Source of the DNA: HT1-32 sp040219025
GTDB lineage: Bacteria; Pseudomonadota; Alphaproteobacteria; Rhodospirillales; HT1-32
DNA length: 64,000 nt
Direction of reading: 5' to 3'
NCBI GenBank assembly: GCA_040219025.1
Contig: JAVJTE010000020.1
Coordinates: forward strand, 124,001-188,000
Part shown: one piece after another, positions 53,626 to 62,683 of the stretch
How the letters are laid out: each line of letters begins with the position of its first letter
How positions within the stretch are numbered: position 1 is the stretch's first letter
Translations under genes and position numbers: made by a program
The notes under the pieces: generated by a model
Database searches by the model: none
What the model was told of the DNA's origin: nothing
Seen by the model: only the letters and a program-made list of their open reading frames with translations

Positions 53626-54825
53626 ATGAAATTCGCTACCCGTATGGGCAATATCCGGACCTCCCCCAGCGCCGTCATGACCGAAAAATCAAGGAGTATG
53701 CGGGCGAAAGGGCTTGAGGTGATCGCACTTTCCTCGGGCGAGCCGGATTTCCCGACGCCGGACCATGTTCTGGAAGCCGCCCATGCAGCGATGCTGCGGG
53801 GCGAGACCAAGTACACACCCATCGGCGGCTCTGTGGAGATGAAGCAGGCCGCGATTGACAAGTTCAAGCGTGAGAACGGCATCACCTATGCCATGAATGA
53901 GGTCATCATCGGCAATGGCGCAAAACAGGTCATCTTCAACGCCCTCATGGCCGGGACGGAGCCCGGTGACGAGATTATCATGCCGGCCCCCTACTATGTC
54001 GCCTATGTCGACATGATCAAATTTGCCGGCGGTGTTCTGGTGACCGTCCCCTGCGGTGAAGAAAACGACTTCAAACTGACCGGTGCGCAGCTGGAAGCGT
54101 CGATCACGCCGAAAACCCGCTGGCTGATGCTGAATTCACCGAACAATCCGACCGGCGCGGTCTATGAAGAGGCTGACCTCCGGGAGCTGGCGGACGTGCT
54201 GTTGCGCCACCCGCATGTCGGCATCATTTCTGATGACATCTACGAACATATCGCCTTTGAAGGTCTGAAGCCGACAACCATCGTTGCCGTCGAGCCCACC
54301 CTGAAAGACCGCACGGTCACCGTCAACGGCATCTCCAAGGCTTTTGCCATGACCGGCTGGCGGGTTGGTTATGCCGGCGCACCCGCATCGATGATTTCCG
54401 AGATGCACAAACTGCAGTCACTGGTGACCTCCGGTGCCAGTTCTGTCGGTCAGGCGGCGGCCATTGCGGCACTGAACGGGCCGCAGGAGTATCTTGCAGA
54501 ACGGGCGAAATCCTTTGAGGAACGCCGGGATCTCGTCGCCTCCATGCTGAACCAGGCTCCGGGCATCAGCTGTCCGCGACCGAAAGGTGCCTTCTATGTC
54601 TATCCCAGCTGCGCCGGGGTCATCGGCAAGAAAACCCCCCAAGGCAAGGTGATCGAAAACGACCTCGATTTCGTCGAATATCTGCTGGAAACCGAATATG
54701 TGGCAACCGTGCATGGCGGTGCCTATGGCGTCTCGCCCTATTTCCGGATCTCCTATGCCTCCAGCACGGAAGAACTGACAACAGCCTGTGAACGCATCCA
54801 GCGCGCCTGCGCCGCACTGACCTGA
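53626..54825 (+). CDS. Aspartate-type aminotransferase (class I, AspC/AAT-I gamma group)
   Basis: PLP aminotransferase of 399 residues. Motifs: SSGEPDFPTP, NGAKQVIFNAL, PAPYYVAYVDM, SPNNPTGAVY (NPTG at 174-177), ISDDIYEHIAF and the PLP lysine Lys238 in GISKAFAMTGWRVGYAG, plus the substrate arginine near FRISYA at the C-terminus. This is the prokaryotic aspartate-aminotransferase group, which also includes enzymes for other amino acids. Pairing with the class V gene and the nearby transporter suggests a catabolic role in the island rather than housekeeping; that is inference. AAAAGG precedes the ATG. Confidence 0.9.
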   Translation: MKFATRMGNIRTSPSAVMTEKSRSMRAKGLEVIALSSGEPDFPTPDHVLEAAHAAMLRGETKYTPIGGSVEMKQAAIDKFKRENGITYAMNEVIIGNGAKQVIFNALMAGTEPGDEIIMPAPYYVAYVDMIKFAGGVLVTVPCGEENDFKLTGAQLEASITPKTRWLMLNSPNNPTGAVYEEADLRELADVLLRHPHVGIISDDIYEHIAFEGLKPTTIVAVEPTLKDRTVTVNGISKAFAMTGWRVGYAGAPASMISEMHKLQSLVTSGASSVGQAAAIAALNGPQEYLAERAKSFEERRDLVASMLNQAPGISCPRPKGAFYVYPSCAGVIGKKTPQGKVIENDLDFVEYLLETEYVATVHGGAYGVSPYFRISYASSTEELTTACERIQRACAALT

Positions 54826-54844
54826 GGCTGATGCCGTAGCGCGC

Positions 54845-55900
54845 CTAATCGCCGTCCGTGACAATGGCACGGATGGCGTCGGCGGCGGTGTTGACGTCAT
54901 CTTCGGTGACATCGAGATGCGTGACCGCACGAATGCGGCGCTGGTTCTGTGCACCGACACGAATGCCCTGTTCCAGCAGGCGCTTCGCGACCTCCGGGGC
55001 GGTCAGGCCGGTTTCGGCAACATCAAAGAACACCAGATTGGTCATCACCTCCGGCGGGTCCAGCCGGATGCCGGGAATGCCGGCGATCTGGCGGGCGAAG
55101 GTCCGGGCATTGGCGTGATCAACGGCCAGCTGGTCCAGATGATGATCCAGCGCATAGAGCCCCGCCGCCGCAATCACCCCGGACTGGCGCATAGCACCGC
55201 CCAGCCGGTGCTTCCAGTCCCAGGCCTGTTCGATGAAATCACGGCTGCCGGTCAGAACGCTGCCGATCGGCGCACCCAGCCCTTTCGACAGATCAATCCA
55301 GACACTGTCACAGGGTGCCGCGAAGGCCGCCGCCGGGACATTCGACGCCGCCGCCGCGTTCAGCAGGCGCGCCCCGTCCATATGCACGCTCAGCCCGTGT
55401 GACCGCGCCATCTCCGCCACTTCCGTTACCGTGGTCAGCGGCCAGACCACACCGCCGCCGCGATTCGTCGTCTGTTCGATATGCGCCAGCCGGGAGCGGG
55501 GCGAGCGCGACCGTGCGGGGCGAATGGCGGCCTTCAGTTCAGCCGCCGAATAGATACCGAGGCTGGTCGGAATCGGCGTGATCGATACCCCGCCCAGCGC
55601 CGCCGGGGCACCGCCCTCTGACCCGATGATATGGGCATGGGAATCACAGATAATGTCATCCCCGGCCCGGCAATGGGTCAGGATCGCCACGACATTCGAC
55701 ATGATACCGGAGGGCAGCAGCATCGCCGCCTCCTTGCCGAGCATCCCGGCCACCCGCTCACAAAGGGCGTTGGTTGTCGGGTCCTCGCCCTTCTGCTCGT
55801 CCCCCACCTCTGCCCGTGCCATGGCCTCGCGCATGCCGGCGGATGGCCGGGTCGAGGTATCGCTGGAAAGGTCGATGCGGATTCCGGTCATGGCCGTCAC
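54845..55900 (-). CDS. Threonine aldolase-type enzyme (low-specificity L-threonine/allo-threonine aldolase)
   Basis: PLP lyase of fold type I, 351 residues. Key elements: DLSSDTSTRPSAGMREAM at the start, GEDPTTNALCERVA, LLPSGIMSNVVAI, CDSHAHIIGSEGGAPAALGG, VHMDGARLLNAA with the cofactor aspartate, and Lys206 in DLSKGLGAPIGSVL. The family splits beta-hydroxy-alpha-amino acids into glycine (or another amino acid) and an aldehyde. Its start overlaps the end of the second class V gene by 4 bp, and it is the last gene of the minus-strand island. It is convergent with the aminotransferase gene. Confidence 0.9.
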   Translation of the reverse strand: MTAMTGIRIDLSSDTSTRPSAGMREAMARAEVGDEQKGEDPTTNALCERVAGMLGKEAAMLLPSGIMSNVVAILTHCRAGDDIICDSHAHIIGSEGGAPAALGGVSITPIPTSLGIYSAAELKAAIRPARSRSPRSRLAHIEQTTNRGGGVVWPLTTVTEVAEMARSHGLSVHMDGARLLNAAAASNVPAAAFAAPCDSVWIDLSKGLGAPIGSVLTGSRDFIEQAWDWKHRLGGAMRQSGVIAAAGLYALDHHLDQLAVDHANARTFARQIAGIPGIRLDPPEVMTNLVFFDVAETGLTAPEVAKRLLEQGIRVGAQNQRRIRAVTHLDVTEDDVNTAADAIRAIVTDGD

Positions 55901-57042
55901 ACCGTCTGCAGGGTGGTGAAGAACCGGTCGATATCCGCCCGGTTGTTGTAGAAATGCAGCGATGCACGCAGATGACCGTCCTTTTCCGCAACGATGACAT
56001 CGCGTTGCTTCAGAGCCTGAACCGTTTCCCCCGCATGGCGCCCAAGGTCGAGGCTGACAATACCCGCCCGGTCGGCCCAGGGACGGGGTGTGCGCACCCG
56101 GATCTGGTGACGGTCCGCCTGTTCGATCAGGTAACTGGTCAGTTCGCAGACCCGCGCTTCGATATTCGCGAGGCCGATGGATTTCACATAGCCCGCCGAG
56201 CGCCGCTGAACCCAGGTCCCGAGGAAATTCGGATTACCATATTCAAAACGATGCGCATCATCGGCGAGGGCGGGTTCCGGCACCGTGCGGTCCAGCGTGT
56301 TAAAGCTGAACTTCGCCGCATAGGGCGGCTGGACCATCGAGATCATCTCCGGCGTCATATACATGAACCCGGCACCGGCCAGACTGAACTGGGCCTTGTG
56401 CCCGCCGGCGATCAGCACATCGACGCCAAGATCGCGGATCGAATCGCCGAGAATGCCGACGGCCTGAATACCGTCGACCATCAGTTTCACCCCGTTTTCA
56501 TGGCAGAACCCGGCCAGCTTCGGCAGGTCGGTACGGAAACCGTTGCCATAGACCACCCAGGCGGCGGCCAGAATACGCGTCCGTTCATCCACCAGCCTGC
56601 GATACTGGTCGATGGTCACACGACCTTCCTCATCCGGCTCTGCCATGCGGATTTCAATGCCGCGCCGGGCCAGATGCCGCCAGGGGAAGGTGTTGTTCTC
56701 ATGTTCGAATTCACTGATGACGACATTGTCTCCGGCCCTCCAGGGAAAGCCCTGGGCCAGAATATTCACGCCTTCGGATGTGTTCTTGATCAGCGCAATA
56801 CAGTCACGGTCCGCGCCATACAGGTCAGCCACTGCATCACGGGTCTTCTCGATCTCGCCCATGGAAAAGGCGGTATCGCCGGCGTCATCATAGATATCGG
56901 CCATCCATGACTGCATGCTGGCCTCGACCGAGCGCGGCAGGATCGCCTTGTTCGCAAGGTTCAGGTAGCAGAATTTCTCTGTCGTCGGGAAGTCACCACG
57001 CAGCGCCTCCCAGTCAACCGGGGAGGCTGTCGTCTGGCTCAT
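55897..57042 (-). CDS. Second class V PLP enzyme (isopenicillin-epimerase/lyase-like)
   Basis: Fold-type I PLP protein of 381 residues, related in layout to the class V protein encoded at 52.4 kb (shared NTSEGVNILA and GDNVVISEFEHENN patterns against NVSEGLNIIA and GDNVVVTLGLEHPN). The cofactor aspartate is in LMVDGIQAVGILG and the PLP lysine is Lys216 in IAGGHKAQFSLAG. It has no obvious desulfurase cysteine. The gene starts 28 bp after the ATP-binding protein gene of the Aap-type transporter and overlaps the aldolase gene, so transport and metabolism share one transcript. Substrate unknown. Confidence 0.82.
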   Translation of the reverse strand: MSQTTASPVDWEALRGDFPTTEKFCYLNLANKAILPRSVEASMQSWMADIYDDAGDTAFSMGEIEKTRDAVADLYGADRDCIALIKNTSEGVNILAQGFPWRAGDNVVISEFEHENNTFPWRHLARRGIEIRMAEPDEEGRVTIDQYRRLVDERTRILAAAWVVYGNGFRTDLPKLAGFCHENGVKLMVDGIQAVGILGDSIRDLGVDVLIAGGHKAQFSLAGAGFMYMTPEMISMVQPPYAAKFSFNTLDRTVPEPALADDAHRFEYGNPNFLGTWVQRRSAGYVKSIGLANIEARVCELTSYLIEQADRHQIRVRTPRPWADRAGIVSLDLGRHAGETVQALKQRDVIVAEKDGHLRASLHFYNNRADIDRFFTTLQTV

Positions 57043-57070
57043 CGCGCCCTGCCTTCTTTTATTGTCACTG

Positions 57071-57841
57071 TCAGTGAGTCAGAATCTGTTTCAGGAAAAG
57101 CTGGGTACGCTCGTTTTCCGGATTGGTGAAGAACACGTCGGGTTTCGCGACTTCGACCACCTCGCCCTTGTCCATGAAGATCATGGTATCGGCGACGGTC
57201 TTGGCGAAGCCCATTTCATGGGTGACCACGACCATGGTCATGCCTTCGTCGGCCAGTTCGACCATCACGTCGAGCACTTCCTTGATCATTTCCGGATCCA
57301 GCGCCGATGTCGGCTCATCGAACAGCATCACCCTGGGCTGCATGCAGAGTGAGCGGGCAATGGCGACACGCTGCTGCTGGCCGCCGGAAAGCTGGCCGGG
57401 ATATTTGTAGGCCTGCTCCGGGATCTGCACCCGTTCCAGATACTGCATGGCAATGGCTTCCGCCTCCGCCTTCGGCATCTTGCGGACCAGCATCGGGGCC
57501 AGTGTCAGATTGTCGATCACCCGCATATGCGGGAACAGGTTGAACGACTGGAACACCATGCCCACCTCGCTGCGCACCGCCTCGATATTCTTCAGATTAT
57601 CGGTCAGTTCGATGCCGTCGACGATGATGCGGCCCCGCTGGTGATGTTCCAGCCGGTTGATGCAGCGGATCATCGTCGATTTGCCGGAGCCGGACGGCCC
57701 GCAGACCACGACTTTCTCGCCGCGCCCGACATTGATATTCACATCGCAGAGCGCCTGAAAATCGCCGTACCATTTGTTCACATCGATCAGCTCGATGGCG
57801 AGATCATCAGAAACGGATGTTGTCGTCTGGTCATTCATCAT
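57071..57841 (-). CDS. aapP: Amino-acid ABC transporter ATP-binding protein (AapP-like)
   Basis: ATPase subunit of a polar amino-acid ABC importer, 256 residues. Walker A GPSGSGKST (48-56), Q-loop FQSFNLFPHM, signature LSGGQQQR, Walker B VMLFDEPTSALDPEM and the switch histidine in VVTHEMGF are intact. It follows the two permease genes (15 bp after aapM) and precedes the class V PLP gene. The AapJQMP type imports a broad range of L-amino acids in rhizobia; here its operon setting suggests a narrower use. Confidence 0.95.
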   Translation of the reverse strand: MMNDQTTTSVSDDLAIELIDVNKWYGDFQALCDVNINVGRGEKVVVCGPSGSGKSTMIRCINRLEHHQRGRIIVDGIELTDNLKNIEAVRSEVGMVFQSFNLFPHMRVIDNLTLAPMLVRKMPKAEAEAIAMQYLERVQIPEQAYKYPGQLSGGQQQRVAIARSLCMQPRVMLFDEPTSALDPEMIKEVLDVMVELADEGMTMVVVTHEMGFAKTVADTMIFMDKGEVVEVAKPDVFFTNPENERTQLFLKQILTH

Positions 57842-57855
57842 TGTTTTCCCGGAAC

Positions 57856-58980
57856 CTAGAACCGTTTGCCTTCGCCCAGCCAGCGTTCAACCAGCTGGCT
57901 GTACTTCGACAGCACATAACAGAAGCAGAAATAGACGAGACCGACACAGAGGTAAGCCTCGACCGTGAAGAGCCGCCAGACCGGATCCTGCATGACCGAA
58001 GTCGTCGCAGTCAGGATGTCGAACAGCCCGATGATCAGCACAAAGGAGGTATTCTTGAAGGCCGCAATCACATGATTGACGATCCCCGGCAGACAAATCC
58101 GCAGCGCCTGCGGCAGAATGATCCGGATCATCGTATTCCAGTAACCGAGACCCAGCGCCTCTGCCGCCTCATACTGGCCGCGCGGAATCGCCTGCAGACC
58201 ACCGCGGATGACCTCGGCCTCGTAACAGGCAAAGAAAATCGCCATCCCGAACATCACCCGCATCAGCTTGTCGAATTCCAGGCCCTGCGGCAGGAATAGC
58301 GGGAACACGTTGACCGCCACAAACAGGATGGTGATCAGCGGCACCCCGCGCAGGCTTTCGATGAAGATAACACAAATCGCCTTGATCGCCGGCATATCCG
58401 ACCGCCGCCCCAGCGCCAGCAGAACCGACGCCGGAAAGCCGATGACCAGCGTCCCGGTAAACAGCACCATGGTCAGCGGCAGACCACCCCACTGGCTGGT
58501 GTCCACCTCCATCAGTCCGAACACGCCGCCCCACAGCAGGGTCAATGTCGATGCCAGCGCCAGCAACCAGGCCGGCACCAGAATCCGGTAGCTCCAGAAT
58601 CGCGGGATCATGGTCATGGCAATGACGCCGATATAAATGATCAGCGCCACGATCAGCCGCCAATGTTCTTCATAGGGATAGACGCCGAACATCATCGGCC
58701 GGTGTTTTTCAGCCACAACCGCCCAGCAGGCACCTGTCGCAGCGCGGCAGGTTTCATGGCTCTCCGCCACAAAGACCGCATTGATCAGTCCCCAGCTGAG
58801 GAAGGCTGGAGCCGCGTAATAAAGTGCAACCAGACAGAGCAGCGTGACGGCGATATTAAACGGGCTGCTGGCCAGGTTTTCCCGGATCCAGCGCAGCACC
58901 GGAATCCGTTCGGTTGGCGGCGGTGCCGTGCGGCCCGGACCAGCCGTTGCAGGGGCGGTGGTTTTCAGATCGGTTTCCAT
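57856..58980 (-). CDS. aapM: Amino-acid ABC transporter permease (AapM-like)
   Basis: Inner-membrane permease of 374 residues, the long AapM form. The His/Glu/Gln/Arg/opine-type permease motif is in EALGLGYWNTMIRIILPQAL, and the transmembrane helices before it include YRILVPAWLLALASTLTLLW and FTGTLVIGFPASVLLALG. A large extra loop with two cysteines lies between the first helices, as in other AapM proteins. The ATG at 58980 is preceded by AAGGAG inside the aapQ end; an in-frame ATG-like start at 59007 is less likely. Confidence 0.93.
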   Translation of the reverse strand: METDLKTTAPATAGPGRTAPPPTERIPVLRWIRENLASSPFNIAVTLLCLVALYYAAPAFLSWGLINAVFVAESHETCRAATGACWAVVAEKHRPMMFGVYPYEEHWRLIVALIIYIGVIAMTMIPRFWSYRILVPAWLLALASTLTLLWGGVFGLMEVDTSQWGGLPLTMVLFTGTLVIGFPASVLLALGRRSDMPAIKAICVIFIESLRGVPLITILFVAVNVFPLFLPQGLEFDKLMRVMFGMAIFFACYEAEVIRGGLQAIPRGQYEAAEALGLGYWNTMIRIILPQALRICLPGIVNHVIAAFKNTSFVLIIGLFDILTATTSVMQDPVWRLFTVEAYLCVGLVYFCFCYVLSKYSQLVERWLGEGKRF

Positions 58981-58984
58981 GATC

Positions 58985-60151
58985 TCAGCGCTCCTTGATC
59001 GCGACAAAGCGATTGTAGATATTCATGAAAACCGAAATCAGAATGCTGATCGACAGATAGACCGTCATCATCACAGCGATGGCCTCAACTGCCTGTCCGG
59101 TCTGGTTCAGCGTCGTGTTACCAACATTCACCAGGTCCGGATAGCCGATCAGCACCCCAAGCGAGGAATTCTTGGTCAGGCTGAGATACTGGCTGGTCGT
59201 CGGCGGCACAATCACGCGCAGCGCCTGCGGCATGGTGATATAGCGCATGATGAAGCCGGGTCTGACACCCAGCGCCCGGGCAGCTTCGATCTGGCCATGC
59301 GGCACCGACTGAATGCCAGCGCGGACGATCTCGGCAATGAACGCGGCGGTATAGGCGGTAATGCCCACCAGCAGCGCAATGAATTCCGGCGACAGCTGCA
59401 GGCCGCCCTGAAAGTTGAAGCCGCGCAGCGCCGGTACATCCCAGACCAGTGGCGCGCCTGCGATCACCCAGATCAGCAGCGCCGGTCCGAACAGAACAGC
59501 AAGCCCGGGCCAGAGCGTCGAGATATATCGACCGGTGCGCTCTCTGCGCCGCTGGGCCCAGCGATTGAGGAAGAACACGCCGAGAATACCGGCGATCAGG
59601 CCCAGCCCGACCCAGGGATAGGCGCTGTCATAGACCGGGTATGGCATCACCACACCACGGTTCATGATGAAGGCACCTTCGAATGGAATGATTGCGTCAC
59701 GCGGCGCCGGCATCAGATGGATCAGGGCGCCCCAGAAAATCACATGCAGCACCACCGGCACGTTGCGGCAGACCTCGACATACATGGAGGCCAGAGTAGA
59801 CAGCAGCCAGTTGTTCGATACCCGCGCCACGCCGATCAGAATTCCAAGGATAGTTGCAAAAACAACACCCAGAGCAGCAACCCGCAGGGTATTGAGAATA
59901 CCGACCAGCAGCGCCCGCCCGTATGTGTCGCTGGCGTCATAGCGGATGATGGATTCCCCGACATCAAAACCCGCCGTGGTGGTGAGAAAATTCCAGCCCG
60001 TGGCAATACCCTGGCGGGACAGGTTCTCATTCACATTGTCGTAGAGATACCAGGCCAGACTGCCCAGCAGCAGGCAGAGAGCCCCCTGATAGGCAAAGCT
60101 GCGGAACGCCTTGTTATGCAAGAAGGACTGATCGGTCTTGTTCGTATTCAT
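58985..60151 (-). CDS. aapQ: Amino-acid ABC transporter permease (AapQ-like)
   Basis: First permease of the importer, 388 residues. N-terminal helix FAYQGALCLLLGSLAWYLYD; a long periplasmic insert follows, typical of AapQ; the EAA-type loop is in EAARALGVRPGFIMRYITMPQ. It is separated from the binding-protein gene by 152 bp that hold a large hairpin, which often keeps the binding protein at higher level than the permeases. Function with AapM, AapP and AapJ is inferred from order and family. Confidence 0.93.
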   Translation of the reverse strand: MNTNKTDQSFLHNKAFRSFAYQGALCLLLGSLAWYLYDNVNENLSRQGIATGWNFLTTTAGFDVGESIIRYDASDTYGRALLVGILNTLRVAALGVVFATILGILIGVARVSNNWLLSTLASMYVEVCRNVPVVLHVIFWGALIHLMPAPRDAIIPFEGAFIMNRGVVMPYPVYDSAYPWVGLGLIAGILGVFFLNRWAQRRRERTGRYISTLWPGLAVLFGPALLIWVIAGAPLVWDVPALRGFNFQGGLQLSPEFIALLVGITAYTAAFIAEIVRAGIQSVPHGQIEAARALGVRPGFIMRYITMPQALRVIVPPTTSQYLSLTKNSSLGVLIGYPDLVNVGNTTLNQTGQAVEAIAVMMTVYLSISILISVFMNIYNRFVAIKER

Positions 60152-60250
60152 CGACTGGATAGCACCTGTTCAGCGCGACATTCGCGCAGGTCAGTCTGGG
60201 CTGCGACCGCTCCGCATCTGCGGAACGACCGTGCCCGGCAAATCCGGAAC

Positions 60251-60295
60251 CGGTTGTTCCGGCCGGTGTGGAAAATCACCCCGGCGGAACAACCG
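60251..60295 (-). promoter_or_regulatory. Long stable hairpin between aapJ and aapQ
   Basis: CGGTTGTTCCG (60251-60261) pairs perfectly with CGGAACAACCG (60285-60295); after a one-base bulge the stem continues with CCGGTG against CACCCCGG. There is no T-run, so it is not a classical terminator. In binding-protein operons such structures protect the upstream mRNA and lower downstream expression. Confidence 0.65.
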
Positions 60296-60303
60296 TCCTC
60301 GTC

Positions 60304-61341
60304 TTACTGCATCGGGAAGCCGTACATCAGGCCGCCATTCGTCCAGAGGTTGTTAAGTCCCCGGTCAAGATTCAGCGGCGGACCCCAGTTACGGTCATAG
60401 ATTTCAGCATAGTTGCCTACCTGCTTGATGACGTTGTAGGCCCAGTCGGCACTGAGGCCGAGCTTTGCGCCGAGATCATCCTTGGTGCCGATAAAGCGCT
60501 GGATCCCCACATCGGTCGAATTGGCTTTCAGGTCGTCGATATTGGCCGACGAAATGCCATCTTCCTCTGCGTTGAACGTGGCGTAGGTCACCCACTTGAT
60601 GATATCGAACCACTGATCGTCACCGGCGCGCACGCCGACGCCGAGCGGTTCTTTCGAGAACACGCCGGGCAGAATGGCATGCTCTGACGGAACCTTCGCA
60701 TCATACTGACGGTGGCCCGGAAGACCGGCCTGATCCATCGACAGCACATCGCAACGGCCGGACATGTAGGAACCGACAAGCTGGCTTGAGCTTTCGATAA
60801 CCACCGGCTTGTATTCAAGCTTCTTTGTCGCAAACAGCGTGGCGATGTTCTTTTCCGTGGTCGACCCCGGGAAGACGCAGATCGTCGCACCGTTCAGATC
60901 TTCAACTTTCTTGGCGCCGATGGCCGTACGGGCCATGAAGCCGGTGCCGGTATAGAAGGTCGGCGGACCAAAGTTCAGGCCCAGCGCCGCATCACGGGTC
61001 AGCGTGATGGTGGTAGTACGCGACAGCATATCAATTTCGCCGGACTGCAGCGCCGGGAAACGCTGGACGCTGCCCAGCGGGATGTATTTCACCTTGCTGG
61101 CATCGCCCAGAACGGCAGCGGCAACCGCGCGGCAGAAATCAACATCCAGACCGGTCCATTTGCCCTGACTGTCAGCGGAGGCAAAGCCATAGCGGCCCTG
61201 ATGAATACCGCAGAGCAGTTCGCCGCGTTCCTTCACCGCTTTCAGAGTAGGCCCGTCTTCAGCAAAAGCCGGTGCTGTACCTGTTAAACCGACGCCGCCG
61301 GCAACCGCCAGCATCGAAAGTGTCTTGAGTATCCTTGTCAT
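60304..61341 (-). CDS. aapJ: Amino-acid ABC transporter substrate-binding protein (AapJ-like)
   Basis: Periplasmic receptor of 345 residues. Signal peptide LKTLSMLAVAGGVGLTGTAPA ends near AFAEDG. The mature protein has the family-3 pattern LKAVKERGELLCGIHQGRYG, GLDVDFCRAVAAAVLGD, and SRTTTITLTRDAALGLNFGP, which is characteristic of AapJ/BztA proteins. It is separated from the upstream threonine-synthase-like gene by 139 bp that could hold its own promoter. The ligand is probably an L-amino acid; which one is unknown. Confidence 0.94.
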   Translation of the reverse strand: MTRILKTLSMLAVAGGVGLTGTAPAFAEDGPTLKAVKERGELLCGIHQGRYGFASADSQGKWTGLDVDFCRAVAAAVLGDASKVKYIPLGSVQRFPALQSGEIDMLSRTTTITLTRDAALGLNFGPPTFYTGTGFMARTAIGAKKVEDLNGATICVFPGSTTEKNIATLFATKKLEYKPVVIESSSQLVGSYMSGRCDVLSMDQAGLPGHRQYDAKVPSEHAILPGVFSKEPLGVGVRAGDDQWFDIIKWVTYATFNAEEDGISSANIDDLKANSTDVGIQRFIGTKDDLGAKLGLSADWAYNVIKQVGNYAEIYDRNWGPPLNLDRGLNNLWTNGGLMYGFPMQ

Positions 61342-61480
61342 ATCGAAAGTCTCCCTGTTTCGAGCGCGGACGGCTGGCGCGCACCATATAAACTCCTCCC
61401 GTCAATATCCGGTCTGCAACTCTGGCAGTACCGGACATTCCCGAGTGACAACCATACCTTCTGGTACTTGTCTGCTGTCA

Positions 61481-62683
61481 CTATAAAGCCTCCCCCGACC
61501 GGATATGACGCACATCCGGTGCCGACAGTACCGGAATCGATTTCATTCCGGCCCCCGTCGAAACAACGACAATTTTCTCGCCGCCGTCAATTACGCCAAG
61601 TTCCCGCGCCTTGCGCAAGCCGGCAACTGCTGTCGCTGATTCCGGACAGGGAAAAATCCCCTCATGGCGGGTAATGGTCCCGACCATCTCCACCGCATCG
61701 CGGGTCGAGACGGTAACCGCTGTCCCCCCGGTCTGCCGGACGATCTCAAGCACCCGCTGGTCGCCGGGCGGGCGGGTTGATTTCAGTCCGCCCGGTGGCA
61801 CATCGATATCGGGCCACAGGTCGGCATGATCCGCGCCGTTCTCGAAAGCACGGACAATCGGCGCACAGCCCTCATACTGGGTAACAACCAGTTTCGGCAG
61901 TGGCCCCGCCGCAATCCAGCCCAGCGCCTGCAATTCCTCAAACGCCTTGTAGATCCCGATCGCGCCAAGCCCGCCGCCGGTCGGATAGACAATGACATCC
62001 GGCAGGGTCCAGCCGAACTGTTCGGCAATTTCCAGACCCATGGTCTTCTTGCCTTCAAGCCGGTAGGGCTCTTTCAGGGTGCGCACGTCACACCAGCCCT
62101 TTGCCGCCACAGCATCGGCAACCATGCCGCCGGCATCGCGCCAGGGGCCATCCAGAATGCAGGTATCAGCGCCGGCCAGTGCACTTTGCTGCAGACTGGC
62201 CGGCAGCACGTCATCGGGCATCAGATTGATGCAGCGCATGCCGGCGCGGGCAGCATACAGGCCCCAGGAGCCACCGGCATTGCCGGAACTGTTATGCACA
62301 ACCGCGGTCACCCCGAGCTCACGCAGCCGGGTCACCGAAACACTGGCGCCCCGGTCCTTGAAGGTTCCGGAAGGATTGCGCCCCTCGTCTTTCAGATAAA
62401 GTTGTTCATAGCCAAGATGGCGGCCCAGCGACGGTGTCGCCAGCATCGGTGTCCAGCCTTCCGCGAGGCTGACCGCCGTCTCCGGCGTCTCCACCGGCAG
62501 CAGATCCGCATAGCGCCAGAGTGTCGTCGGTCCCCGGCTGATGGAGTCCCGGTCAACTTCGGCTTTCAACCGTTTCAGATCATAGGAGACAACCGGAAAA
62601 TCACCGGGTGCCAGAGTGGATGAGCCGAGGTCACCCACCGGCTCGCCGCTGTGCCAGCTGGTTATACTGTCGATGTAACTCAT
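61481..62683 (-). CDS. Threonine synthase-like fold-type II PLP enzyme
   Basis: PLP enzyme of 400 residues related to threonine synthase. The PLP lysine is Lys109 in NPSGTFKDRGAS, the substrate loop NSSGNAGGSWGLYA follows, and the phosphate cup is PTGGGLGAIG. Housekeeping threonine synthase is usually placed with hom/thrB; here it stands between a GntR regulator (4-bp overlap) and an amino-acid transporter, which suggests beta-elimination or replacement on another substrate, for example a beta-substituted or phosphorylated amino acid. That role is inference. A second, housekeeping thrC is expected elsewhere in the genome. Confidence 0.82.
   Translation of the reverse strand: MSYIDSITSWHSGEPVGDLGSSTLAPGDFPVVSYDLKRLKAEVDRDSISRGPTTLWRYADLLPVETPETAVSLAEGWTPMLATPSLGRHLGYEQLYLKDEGRNPSGTFKDRGASVSVTRLRELGVTAVVHNSSGNAGGSWGLYAARAGMRCINLMPDDVLPASLQQSALAGADTCILDGPWRDAGGMVADAVAAKGWCDVRTLKEPYRLEGKKTMGLEIAEQFGWTLPDVIVYPTGGGLGAIGIYKAFEELQALGWIAAGPLPKLVVTQYEGCAPIVRAFENGADHADLWPDIDVPPGGLKSTRPPGDQRVLEIVRQTGGTAVTVSTRDAVEMVGTITRHEGIFPCPESATAVAGLRKARELGVIDGGEKIVVVSTGAGMKSIPVLSAPDVRHIRSGEAL

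Noticed and set aside
58844..60400. 518-codon open frame on the plus strand opposite aapQ
   Set aside because: It is the antisense shadow of a clear permease gene in GC-rich DNA; its composition (many His, Arg, Gln, Asp) is not that of a natural protein.
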